NCBI GenBank assembly: GCA_963921195.1
Contig: OY992537.1
Coordinates: 62,298,400-62,362,399 of the forward strand
Source: Pegoplata infirma
Taxonomy: Eukaryota > Arthropoda > Insecta > Diptera > Anthomyiidae
Length of the DNA stretch: 64,000 nt
Reading direction: 5' to 3'
A model generated the notes under the pieces. That model made no database searches. It was not told the DNA's origin and was given only the letters and a program-made list of their open reading frames with translations. Of this stretch, positions 33,001 through 42,275 are shown one piece after another. The position numbers and the translations under genes were made by a program. How positions within the stretch are numbered: position 1 is the stretch's first letter; each line of letters starts with the position of its first letter.

Positions 33001-33609
33001 ATCTAAAATAATTTAAGATCTTAAAAATTTTAAACTTCCTTGACAGAGTGTCGTAAAACAAGAAAAAATATCTATGTATTTTTTTAACCACATTTTCAAT
33101 AGTCAATGTAAGACTAAACACAAGTATTTGTATTTATTCATTGTAAAAAATTATGAACAAAAGTAGTACATGGTCTTCTACTCTGATGGTGTTTACTTTT
33201 TTTTTTCATGTGTATTGATATAGCAGACGCATTTAGACAGATACTAAGACAGACAAACAGATGAAGCATCATTTTCTTAATACCCAGTAATATGTTTTAT
33301 CAAATAAATATTTTTATTTTAGAGTCATACTTAATTTTTTGTACAGAAGAGTTTTTGTTAATTTTTTTTTTAACTAAGTTCAATGGTTTTTTTATATGTA
33401 CAAATGCCTAAAATTTTAAAATATTTTGTCTATATTTTTTCAGATTCTGAATTATTTTTCGTAAAAAAAGGCTCAGATTTTTGTAATGTTTCCCATAAAA
33501 AAGTATCAGATTTTAAATAATTTTTTTATTTGGAAATACTATTGGGAGGAAATCCAAAGAGAGAAATTAATGAATTTTAATTTTAATTTTGAGAAATTTA
33601 CAATAGAAT
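33001..33609. other. AT-rich spacer with minisatellite traces
   Basis: TTTTCAGATTCTGAATTATT and GGCTCAGATTTTTGTAATG (33438-33500) are diverged reverse-orientation minisatellite units. Nothing else is recognised. Confidence 0.5.
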
Positions 33610-33904
33610 TTATTTTTGGACTAAATCCTGCTAAAAAATTCGGAAATTTGGCGCACTCTGTGATTTTGGTCCACAGATGCTGATTTTTTAACATAAAAAT
33701 ATTAAAAAAAATACAAAAACACGATTTTGGAAGGAAAATGCTGATCAGCATCTGTGGACCAAAATCGCAGATCAGCATTTTTTGATCAAACTCGTGTTTT
33801 TATATTTTTTTAATATTTTTAAGATAACACACTTAACATTTTCCAATTTTTCAGACCAATTTGGATAAAAAATAACACTGTGCTACAAAAAACACAAAAT
33901 CTAA

Positions 33905-34344
33905 TGTTTAGAGATGACCCTAAACTTATTGTACTGCCTACGTACTAAAAACCCATAAACTTATGAGCCGACCCACGTATATAGCGGTACTATAAAATGT
34001 ATTATATTAATTGCTAATTCCCTTTTACTAATCCATTTGTTTGTCAAATATAACTCCTAGTGTTGTTGTTGGTACATTGAAATTCATATTGATGCAAGCA
34101 AGCATCAATAGTTATTTTAGAATTTATAACAGACACTCTAGTTAAAAACATTGAACAGTGAAGACAGAACAAATAGTTAAAATTAACAAATAAACATACA
34201 GTGAACACAAATTGTAAACTAACATTTTTACATTTAAACAAATTGTTAATACATTTAAAAACAAAAAACATTTAAATTAAAAATAAAATTAAAATACAAA
34301 AAACAAAATCCGAACCGTGTTTTATTTAAGGTCGCCCCTTAACA
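33905..34344 (+). repeat. 5' LTR, 440 bp
   Basis: Begins TGTTTAGAG and ends CCCCTTAACA. By eye it is identical to the 3' LTR, offset by exactly 4749 bases. TATAAAA at 33991-33997 is a likely promoter box, and AATAAA-containing A-rich sequence near 34280 could serve polyadenylation. The small minus frame (34044-34271) recurs in both LTRs and is not a gene. Confidence 0.95.
33991..33997 (+). promoter_or_regulatory. Probable LTR TATA box
   Basis: TATAAAA, 86 bases into the LTR, repeated at the same place in the 3' LTR (38740-38746). Inferred from sequence and position only. Confidence 0.5.
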
Positions 34345-35465
34345 TTTGGTCCTCGCGAACCGGATAGAAATTGTGTTTTTAAATTTTTATAAAAAAAAGT
34401 GACTCTTAATAAAAAAGTGATAAATAAATTATTTTCCAAAAATAATTGAGTGATTATAAACAATTCTAAAAACAAATTTGTGACTCTAAATAAACAGTGA
34501 CCCCCGTGATAAATATTTTATAAAAAACTTTTTTGTAAAATAATTAAAACTTTTTAAATAATTAAAAATGACCCTTAAATTATTTAAAACAAAAAGTGAA
34601 CAATAAAATAAAATATTATTTGTGAATATTTTAAATAAAAAAAAGAACAACAACAAAAAGTTCTTAAAAACTAAAAATTTCGATAACCTTGAAAAACTTT
34701 AAAAATTCCTAACGGCACCCTTACAACAAAAGTGATATACCTTAATCATCATCGTTAAAAACAGCAACAACAACCAAGACCCAAAACGCAGTCAACTTTA
34801 AGTAGCAGCAAAACGTCAGCAGCGATCCATCACCTTCAAACAACGATCAGACGTCACCCAAGCAGAGGAAAAGACACCAGCAGCATCACCGACAGCAAAC
34901 CCAAATAAGTATACCAAACGACACAGCAAGTAAGTACAAATGAAATTTCATAAAAACAGAAATTAGAGGAAAGAACAACAACAAAATTTGGACACCCTAG
35001 TTCAAAACGAAAATAACTCCAAATATTTGTACACTCGCTTGTGTTTTATACATATTTATGACCCTACATTTTTTGTGCTGTTGCTGTTGTAACTATTATA
35101 GAGTTACCGTCTCAACTTTTTTGGACATTTTATCGGAACAAAAAATTCGCCAATTTTTTGGAAAAAATTTGACTCAGTTTTTTAACGAATCTTGTGTACA
35201 ACCGCTGGTTATGCCATAGGGTTGCCATCTCAACAAGATTTCAAACTTTTCTGGGGAAAATAATCGCCAAATTTCCGAAAACTTCGAATTAGTTTTTACC
35301 GAACATTTTACAACATTTTTTGAAAAATTATTGACGCTATTCGCGTACAAATTCAATTTTGATCAGCAGCAGCTACACTTTTCTTAAAATCTCACAGATT
35401 TTTCGACTCATTTTCGTATTAATTTCATCTGACCCAACATTTTTAAAGCAATAAAATCCCTCACA
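34345..35465 (+). other. Leader of the BEL/Pao element
   Basis: About 1.1 kb between LTR and start codon, rich in AACAACAACA-like words at 34640-34900, with no frame of its own. CAAGTAAGTAC at 34928-34938 is a good splice-donor match. Confidence 0.7.
34347..34367 (+). promoter_or_regulatory. Primer-binding site region
   Basis: TGGTCCTCGCGAACCGGAT starts two bases after the LTR. TGG matches a tRNA 3' CCA, and the 'GGTCC...CGAACCGG' form is common next to BEL LTRs. I cannot name the primer tRNA with confidence. Confidence 0.7.
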
Positions 35466-38294
35466 ATGACCCTCATCAAATTTGTAAATTGTACAAATGA
35501 CTTTTTAAATTTCGAAAGTCGAGCCAAAGACAACATTTTGAATTTAGAAGACGATCTCTGTAAACTGCAAGCTCATTGGACCCAAGTTAAGAGAATCTAC
35601 GAGGAGTGCAGGGACAAAAACCAGGGACCAGATAACCCAATTGATAAAAATAAACTTCGGGATCAATATAAAAAATGTTTCGTAGCATATAAAAGTGGTT
35701 ACAGTATTTTAAAAGCGAAAATCGACGCTAACAAAAATTGTGAAAAAACAACAAATTACCAATTTTCTGCTAAATCCCCACTTTTCACAACACAGCCCCA
35801 TTTACACAATTCTAAATCTTCCATTGGGAAGACACGGTCACACAAAACGTCACATTTACCCACCGGGTCAACAAATACAAACTTTTCAAAATCTAAAGTT
35901 TTTCGTAACGACTCCTACACTTGCCCGCATTGCAAAGAATCGCATTCATTACGATTTTGCCCCAAGTTTTTAGAAAAAGATGTCACAGATCGAATTCACT
36001 TAGCCAAAGTCACAAATTCATGTTATAATTGTCTTTTTGTCGACCACAGTGTCAAGGACTGCCCAAGCAAATACAGCTGTAGACCGTGCAAAAAAAGACA
36101 CTACACCTTGTTGCATCAGGCCACAGAGACCCAGTTTAACAGCATATTTCAAGAAAATAATGAGGTACGACCAAGTACATATGCCACAGCGCAAAACAAA
36201 ATTATACAGTCCACTCCCAGTTCAGCTTTTCCGAGCATATCATCCTTGACCCTACAAAAAGACACACGATTACCACCGTATCAAACAACTTTACTGTTCA
36301 CCACAATACCACAAAATGAAGCTAGAGTCAAAAGATTCCAGGAAAGAGCTATCATCGGCCCTGGATCTCAACCAACCAATCAAAAACTAATCCCTGCCAC
36401 TGGTTTTAGTTTAAATTTAGAAGTGTGCGCGCCAGTCTTACAGACCCCTTCTTCTAAGATATCAACAACAACATTGGACTCACAAAAACTATATGAGACT
36501 GATAAATTTGAACCTTCAGACCCTCGTATTTTTCAAAGTCCTTTGCATTACTCCCTTGAATCACCGTCGCGATCGATTGTATCCCTTTTGACACAAAAAA
36601 CAGCATTTGGCTTGATTGTGGGGGGACCAGTTATCCAAACAACTCAATCCCTTTTGACGCAAAACACAGCATTTGGCTTGATTGCGGGGGGAAAAATTTG
36701 GACAACGACTCAACCAAACAAAAGAATCCTGAAACACTCTTGGGCGGTGGAGAAAACCCCAAAAAAGGTTTTGGGGTACAAAAAATTCGACTCCACAACA
36801 CATATCATTTACTCTGGGAGGTATATTGTTACCCTACCCTTAAAAAATGGAGAAGAAACAGAAACTTTTCTTAGAAAAACCGAGCCTCATATTTTGAAAC
36901 TGAGGAAGCAATTCAGCGCAAAACCTGATTTACCGACCCAAGGTAGTCAGGTAAATTCAAAACTTTTTAAAATGGGACCCATAAAGAATGTTTCTCCCCT
37001 GGACATAAATCAGGCTGCAAATTATTACTCGCCGCATCACGCAGTAGTAAAACCACTCTGGTTGACCACAAAGTATCGTGGGTCCTTTAACGCCGATAGT
37101 CTGTCTGCTATCAAGAAGACTTTCCACGATTTATACCCAGGACCCGAACTTCAACAAAAGTTAGTGCTGAAGTGGAGACTCAACCGATTTGTTCACAATG
37201 CCGACGCTTACACAACGCATCGACCAAAACATATCGACCCGACCCATTTTAAATATAAGCGAATATTGTTTCGCAAAACCGAAGAAAATCCTATAGTGGA
37301 TTATAAATTTACAACTACGATTTTTGGAATTCATGTCACCGTGTTCTTAGACAAAAGAACATTTCTCCAAAAATCATCAAAAAATCAATTGGAATTACCA
37401 ACGTTTCCCAAATACACATCATTTGAGCACAAACGAGTAAAAGATCTTACAACTTATTTTGAGGACCCTTTGAATCAAGTTTCGACACCAGCTGAAAAAA
37501 CTCATCATCAAATCATATCCGACAAAAAATCTGTGAAAATTGAACAAACTGACACTCACAGAGATAGACGCAAACGAAATGCAGTGCGTTACACTGTTTT
37601 TTCTCAACTAAGGAGAAGACGTGGCTACCTAGTTGTCATTTATCGAAATAATGTGACAAACTTCGATTGGGCCACAGAACTAGAATTTACGAAAACTCGT
37701 CCAAATCATCAACGCAAATTAGTTACCCTTGGTACACTTAAAACACAAGTTTGGAATGGAGCTGTAAACTCACTCAACAATTCCTTGAAAGAAATCGTAC
37801 CAAATATGGAATTAATTTTTCAAAAGCTGTCACCGATTTTAACCCAAAAAGAATTCAGTTTCAATTATCGACCCTCAAGTTCTGCTAGTAATAACCTTTA
37901 CGACCCAACCCTCGTCAACTTTATCGGCATCTTGCTACTGACTCCAGCTGATCCAGATTCAACACAGAAAAATCTGACCCTAGTCAACTGTTCGATTCAC
38001 CTCAAAATTTTGAACAATTCATTTTGCCACAGATGTAAAACAAAATATCTGACCGATCATCATCACAGATATATATTGGAACACAAACAAGATTTCAAAA
38101 TCAACAATGTCGTACCCAGACACAACAACCAATTGCCATCCAATAAACGGAACTGGGTGAAAACGAAATTCACCATTGACCAAAAAATGCAGTCGTACCA
38201 AGACTCATTTACAATCTTAGTAGATTTTGTCAAAATAAATCTACACCCCTTAGTTCTCAACATTTTCTAATTTCATTTTTGTTTTTACTTTCAG
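34930..38294 (+). other. Possible intron spanning the whole 934-codon frame
   Basis: Donor CAA|GTAAGTAC at 34930 and acceptor TTTTTACTTTCAG|GC ending at 38294, which has a strong pyrimidine tract. Removing this would leave a short transcript of leader, trailer and LTR. Both sites look good by eye, but use is unproven and alternatives were not excluded. Confidence 0.35.
35466..38270 (+). CDS. Gag with collapsed Pol remnants, BEL/Pao type, 934 residues
   Basis: Single open frame, ATG at 35466, TAA at 38268. Residues 1-95 are a short helical Gag part. C153-C156-H160-C165, C186-C189-H194-C199 and C205-C208-H212 form BEL-style zinc knuckles. A 22-codon tandem repeat around residues 375-410 (TQKTAFGLI, TQNTAFGLI) looks like the end of the protease domain. 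Residues 450-458 (SGRYIVTLP), 519-530 (NYYSPHHAVVKP) and about 576-620 recall reverse transcriptase, but no catalytic aspartate pair follows. Residues 719-830 recall integrase: N728 stands where the second catalytic Asp is expected and N764 where the Glu is. Likely enzymatically dead, possibly still an RNA-binding Gag. A chance 934-codon frame in such AT-rich DNA is implausible, so the frame has probably been kept open. Homologies are from memory of the family pattern and need a profile search. Confidence 0.85.
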   Translation: MTLIKFVNCTNDFLNFESRAKDNILNLEDDLCKLQAHWTQVKRIYEECRDKNQGPDNPIDKNKLRDQYKKCFVAYKSGYSILKAKIDANKNCEKTTNYQFSAKSPLFTTQPHLHNSKSSIGKTRSHKTSHLPTGSTNTNFSKSKVFRNDSYTCPHCKESHSLRFCPKFLEKDVTDRIHLAKVTNSCYNCLFVDHSVKDCPSKYSCRPCKKRHYTLLHQATETQFNSIFQENNEVRPSTYATAQNKIIQSTPSSAFPSISSLTLQKDTRLPPYQTTLLFTTIPQNEARVKRFQERAIIGPGSQPTNQKLIPATGFSLNLEVCAPVLQTPSSKISTTTLDSQKLYETDKFEPSDPRIFQSPLHYSLESPSRSIVSLLTQKTAFGLIVGGPVIQTTQSLLTQNTAFGLIAGGKIWTTTQPNKRILKHSWAVEKTPKKVLGYKKFDSTTHIIYSGRYIVTLPLKNGEETETFLRKTEPHILKLRKQFSAKPDLPTQGSQVNSKLFKMGPIKNVSPLDINQAANYYSPHHAVVKPLWLTTKYRGSFNADSLSAIKKTFHDLYPGPELQQKLVLKWRLNRFVHNADAYTTHRPKHIDPTHFKYKRILFRKTEENPIVDYKFTTTIFGIHVTVFLDKRTFLQKSSKNQLELPTFPKYTSFEHKRVKDLTTYFEDPLNQVSTPAEKTHHQIISDKKSVKIEQTDTHRDRRKRNAVRYTVFSQLRRRRGYLVVIYRNNVTNFDWATELEFTKTRPNHQRKLVTLGTLKTQVWNGAVNSLNNSLKEIVPNMELIFQKLSPILTQKEFSFNYRPSSSASNNLYDPTLVNFIGILLLTPADPDSTQKNLTLVNCSIHLKILNNSFCHRCKTKYLTDHHHRYILEHKQDFKINNVVPRHNNQLPSNKRNWVKTKFTIDQKMQSYQDSFTILVDFVKINLHPLVLNIF

Positions 38295-38653
38295 GCATCC
38301 AAACCTCGCCAACGAAGCCAGCAAATTACTCGAATGGCATCTGTAACAATTATCTGACGACTATCGCCTCCATTGTGTGCTTACGCTACTAAGTTGTAAC
38401 ATCACAATAGTTGCTCCGATTCACCCACACAAAATTTGCCAACGAGTTTTGGATGCCGATCAACAACAATTAAGTTCCAACAACAAATTTCAAAAAGTAT
38501 TATTTGACCCTGACTCATCGCTCAGAAAACTTTATTCATCCACAAAATCATCAGCAGCATATGTTAATCATCACCGAAGCTGATATATCCTAAAACAACG
38601 AGACGGAATGAAGTCAAGCCATGATATATTTCACCGAGTTATGGGGGGGAGAA
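38271..38653 (+). other. Trailer and polypurine tract of the BEL/Pao element
   Basis: Untranslated 0.38 kb holding the possible splice acceptor at 38294. It ends in ATGGGGGGGAGAA (38641-38653), the polypurine tract priming plus-strand DNA, directly before the 3' LTR. The small frame at 38377 is unsupported. Confidence 0.8.
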
Positions 38654-39093
38654 TGTTTAGAGATGACCCTAAACTTATTGTACTGCCTACGTACTAAAAA
38701 CCCATAAACTTATGAGCCGACCCACGTATATAGCGGTACTATAAAATGTATTATATTAATTGCTAATTCCCTTTTACTAATCCATTTGTTTGTCAAATAT
38801 AACTCCTAGTGTTGTTGTTGGTACATTGAAATTCATATTGATGCAAGCAAGCATCAATAGTTATTTTAGAATTTATAACAGACACTCTAGTTAAAAACAT
38901 TGAACAGTGAAGACAGAACAAATAGTTAAAATTAACAAATAAACATACAGTGAACACAAATTGTAAACTAACATTTTTACATTTAAACAAATTGTTAATA
39001 CATTTAAAAACAAAAAACATTTAAATTAAAAATAAAATTAAAATACAAAAAACAAAATCCGAACCGTGTTTTATTTAAGGTCGCCCCTTAACA
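38654..39093 (+). repeat. 3' LTR, 440 bp
   Basis: TGTTTAGAG to CCCCTTAACA, the same as the 5' LTR by eye. Followed by the second TCTAA. Confidence 0.95.
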
Positions 39094-39245
39094 TCTAATA
39101 TATTTTTGAAATTATGTAGTTAAGGTTGTAGGTCTCATCGAAAACATCACAAAAAAGCTTATCAAACTTGGCAGACACCCACAAATATTAAAGTTATGTT
39201 CGAAAATCGTTTTTTTGGGACTTTTCTCACTAAACCACGTGTAAC

Positions 39246-39380
39246 TAAGTGCCAGTTTACAGAAGGCGAACGATACACACGAACGAAAATTTTACATGTA
39301 TTTTGTTGTTGTTACAATAACAAAACACATGCAAAATTTTCGTTCGTGTGTATCATTCGCCTTCTGTAAACTGGAACTTA
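39246..39380. mobile_element. Near-perfect palindromic MITE, 135 bp, inside F
   Basis: CCAGTTTACAGAAGGCGAAC at the left pairs with GTTCGCCTTCTGTAAACTGG-like sequence at the right (one mismatch zone). The loop GTTGTTACAATAACAAAA is shared with the MITE at 50275. It forms one hairpin of about 60 bp stem. Confidence 0.8.
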
Positions 39381-41409
39381 AACATTTTTCAACCGATTTT
39401 TAATTTTTCAACCGTTTTGAATGGAAGAAGGATAGGGCTTTTCAGGTGTGTGAATTGGTCTACACATAGAAGAAAAATATGTATTGATTTATTCAACAAT
39501 ATCTAATTTTTTGAAAATTTTTTGAGTTTATCGATGTTTTTCTGCTATAGTTCGTGCAACAACATTTATATTTATAAACGTATTCTTGAAGAAAATTTAA
39601 TTTTGAATACGATGAGCTTAATGCCGAAAAAATCAGATAACAACTGACAGAGTTGTGATAATTTTTCTAAAAAAGAAAATTAAGATTTTGCATGAAATTG
39701 CCTTTGGGATAACCCAGACAAAAAAAAAAAATAAAAAATAAACGAACATACTGAGAGGTCGCCTATCATTACTTTAAAGGTTTTTGGCCTCCTGAATTCG
39801 AATTTCACATTGAAATTGCGCTATCTTATTAAGTTTTCGATATATCAATTTATGTTAAATATCTCAAAAACCTGACGAGATAGAGCAATTTAAAGGCCAG
39901 ATTCGGATTCAGCGCGCCAAAAACATTTAAAAATATTGTACATGAGCCCTTATGATATATTTTTTTTTTCCTGGGTTATCTGAACGGCGATTTCCTGCAA
40001 AATCTTAATTTTCTTTTTAGAAAAATTATCACAACTCTGTCAATTGTAATCCGATTTTTTTCAGGATAAAGCTTATCGTATTCAGAATTTAATTTTCTTT
40101 AAAAATACGTTTATAAATATAATGGTTGTTAAATGAACTATAGCAGAAAAAAATCGATAAACTCGAAAAATTAAAAAAAAAATTAGATTTTATTGAAAAA
40201 ATTAATAGATATCTTTCTTATATGTATAGACCAATTCACGCACATGGAAAGCTCTATCCATCTTCTATCCAAACCGGTTAAAAAATTTAAAATCGGTTGA
40301 AAATTTTCTGAATTACGCAAGCTTTAGTGAGAAAAGTCCCAATAACTTTTTTGACAATAACTCTAAAATTTGAGGGTGTCTGGCAAGTTTAATGGGCATT
40401 TTTGTGATCTACTCGACAAGATCAACGACCTATACTTTGTCACATCAGAAGTATTTTTTCACTGTAGCACAGTGTAAATTTTATGTTTAAAAATCAGCAC
40501 CTGTGAACCAAAATCGCGGTTTAGGAATTTTTTAAATATTTTTCCAATAAAGTGCGCCAAAATTCCGAATTTTTGTGCCGGATTTGGTCAAAAAATTCAG
40601 CCATGAATTTTGGTCGAAATATGTAATTTTTTTCCAACTTTGACCGCTGGTTGCCGACTTAAGGTGACCTTTCAAAATTTTTTCATTCATTTTGCCACGA
40701 TCAGCTCTAACGTGGCCATCGTTTGGCAGGTATTACGACATGCAATTCGAACATTTAAAATTGACGTTACGCCCTGTTTATATATTATTGATTCATGATC
40801 GATACTAAGACATTCCATGAATGTCCGTCCGTCCGCCCGTCTGTCTGAAGATGACACGATAAAGTCCAAAATAAAGAACCAGGGAGAAAGAAGTTCCCCC
40901 TTGAGGAACTAGACCAACCGCTGAAAAACACATTTTTATACCCTACATCATTCTGTGGAACAGGATATAATGAGTTTATGCTGATGTTTGTAACTACCCG
41001 AAATATTAGTCCTAGACCCACCTTCAGGTATACCGATCGACTAAGAATCACACTCTAAAAAAAAATATTGTAAAACTAGCAAAAAAAATGGTTAAAATTA
41101 GCAAAAAAAACTGTAGTTTTGGACGTTGCAAAAATTTTGGTAATTTTAGCAAAACCATTTTGCTAATCAAAAAATTAGGAAAAAAATAGTAAAATTACAA
41201 GAATACCATTTTATTTTTGTAAAAAATCAACCTTGTAAAATTATCAAAAAATATGGTAAAATTACCAAAAAAAAATGGTAAAATTGAAATAGATAAAAAA
41301 ATTTGTAATTTGGTAAAAAAAACTGTTTTATTTAGTAATTTTTTTTCTCTAATTAGTAGTTGATTTAAAATTTGGTGAATATACTAAAAATGTAGTAAAA
41401 GCAGCATCA

Positions 41410-41532
41410 ACTATTACTTCAGTTGTTGGATGGTTTCTTCAGCTTGATGGCATTTTCTTTTGCCTTCTTCTCAGCAGCTGTAGTTGCAGTAACTGAACTT
41501 CCAACAACATCAAAATCCAAAATGATTTTTTT
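41410..41532 (-). pseudogene. Coding-like lysine/alanine-rich segment, copy 1
   Basis: The minus-strand frame reads KIILDFDVVG at the start and AAEKKAKENAIKLKKPSNN before a stop. Base composition is less AT-biased than the surroundings. Unidentified: possibly a captured piece of a host exon encoding a basic protein. No start codon in good context and no splice evidence. Confidence 0.35.
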
Positions 41533-41978
41533 TTTTCACTTAAACACTTTAAACAAAAAATTTAAAGAACAACACTTCACTTTTTTTATTTTTTTTTGAG
41601 TCATTTTTTTAGCTTAAGTAGAACAAATGAGAATTGCGTAGTAGTCTACATAAGAAATTTCTTACATTTTCACGTAAAATTTGTAAAAAATTAACAATTT
41701 TTTTTCGAATTTTTAATTTTTTTCACATGTATTTAAAAAAAAATAAAAAAAAAAAAAATTTGGATATTGCAGATTAGATATCTAAGTATGTGTTAAAATT
41801 TAAAAAAAATAATTTTTCAAAATTATCAACTTTTTATTAACAATTTAGGTGGCAAATTTTAAAAAATTTTCATATAAAATTAGCAAAAAAATATGGTAAA
41901 ATTAGCAAAAAATATGGTAAAAAATACTAAAAGTTGTGTAGCCTATTTTTGAGCGCACATTCAGTTGATGAATGGCTA

Positions 41979-42190
41979 CTTTGCTATGACGGTATTTATA
42001 CACAGCCTTTGCTTGCAATTAAGTCTTGCATTTTCATTTTGTGGGCAAACGGGGGTGAAAAGAAAACGGGGTAGAAAAAAAATCATGAATTCTGTTTTCC
42101 TTCTTCTATGCTTCTCACCCCCGTTTGCCCGCAAAAAAAGTTTTAAGACTTTATTGCAAGCAAAAAAAGGCTGTGTATAAATACCGTCTA
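41979..42190. mobile_element. Nested hairpin, stem of about 90 bp
   Basis: GACGGTATTTATACACAGCC at the left pairs exactly with GGCTGTGTATAAATACCGTC at the right. Inside, GGGCAAACGGGGGTGA pairs with TCACCCCCGTTTGCCC. A small palindromic element inserted between the two coding-like segments. Frames at 41965 and 41976 cross it by chance. Confidence 0.75.
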
Positions 42191-42275
42191 TGGTGTTAGC
42201 AGCATCATCTTTTGCCTTCTTCTTGGCAGCTGGACTTTTAACAGCAGCATAATCTGCAATGATTTTTTTTTTCAC
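42183..42275 (-). pseudogene. Coding-like lysine/alanine-rich segment, copy 2
   Basis: Reads KIIADYAAVKSPAAKKKAK on the minus strand, aligning with copy 1 (shared KII, D, V, S and AA-KKAK positions). The frame then runs into the nested hairpin. The two copies suggest an internal duplication of one captured sequence. Unidentified. Confidence 0.35.

Larger units (their letters stand above)
33905..39093 (+). mobile_element. BEL/Pao LTR retrotransposon, complete but probably non-autonomous, 5.19 kb
   Basis: Two 440-bp LTRs, a primer-binding region, a 1.1 kb leader, one 934-codon frame, a 0.38 kb trailer, a polypurine tract and a 5-bp TCTAA duplication. Identical LTRs mean a recent insertion. The frame is about half the length of a working BEL Gag-Pol and its enzyme blocks are collapsed, so mobility must have depended on proteins from a related active element. 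Confidence 0.9.
33900..39098. repeat. TCTAA target duplication of the BEL/Pao element
   Basis: TCTAA at 33900-33904 and 39094-39098 directly outside the two LTRs. Five bases is the usual size for BEL/Pao integrases. Confidence 0.95.
33876..40474. mobile_element. Foldback element F, CACTGTGCTAC ends, TAA target duplication
   Basis: Left end CACTGTGCTACAAAAAACAC and right end ACTGTAGCACAGTG pair, with TAA on both sides (33873-75, 40475-77). After removing the LTR element the arms (33876-33904 plus 39099 to about 39790; about 39800-40474) pair over some 690 bp, for example ACTTGGCAGACACCC with GGGTGTCTGGCAAGT. No transposase is seen. F is older than the LTR element and the small MITE it contains. 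Confidence 0.8.
33610..40772. mobile_element. Family E element E2, split by foldback element F
   Basis: The left arm (33610-33875) holds repeated GGTCCACAGATGCTGAT and TGCTGATCAGCA hairpin words. The right arm (40475-40772) continues TTTATGTTTAAAAATCAGCA and runs to TAAAATTGACGTTACGCCC, with GTGGCCATCGTTTGGCAGG before it. The left terminus is truncated. The interior is element F with its own insertions. Confidence 0.65.

Noticed and set aside
34044..34271. 75-codon minus frame identical at 38793-39020
   Set aside because: Identity is due to the two LTRs, not to a conserved gene.
35740..36249. Second-frame ORFs inside the BEL frame (35740-35973, 36037-36249)
   Set aside because: Shadow frames of the 934-codon frame without domains of their own.
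37560..37580. Furin-like RRKR site at residues 701-704 suggesting an envelope protein
   Set aside because: No signal peptide or membrane segment around it; the following residues fit the integrase remnant better.
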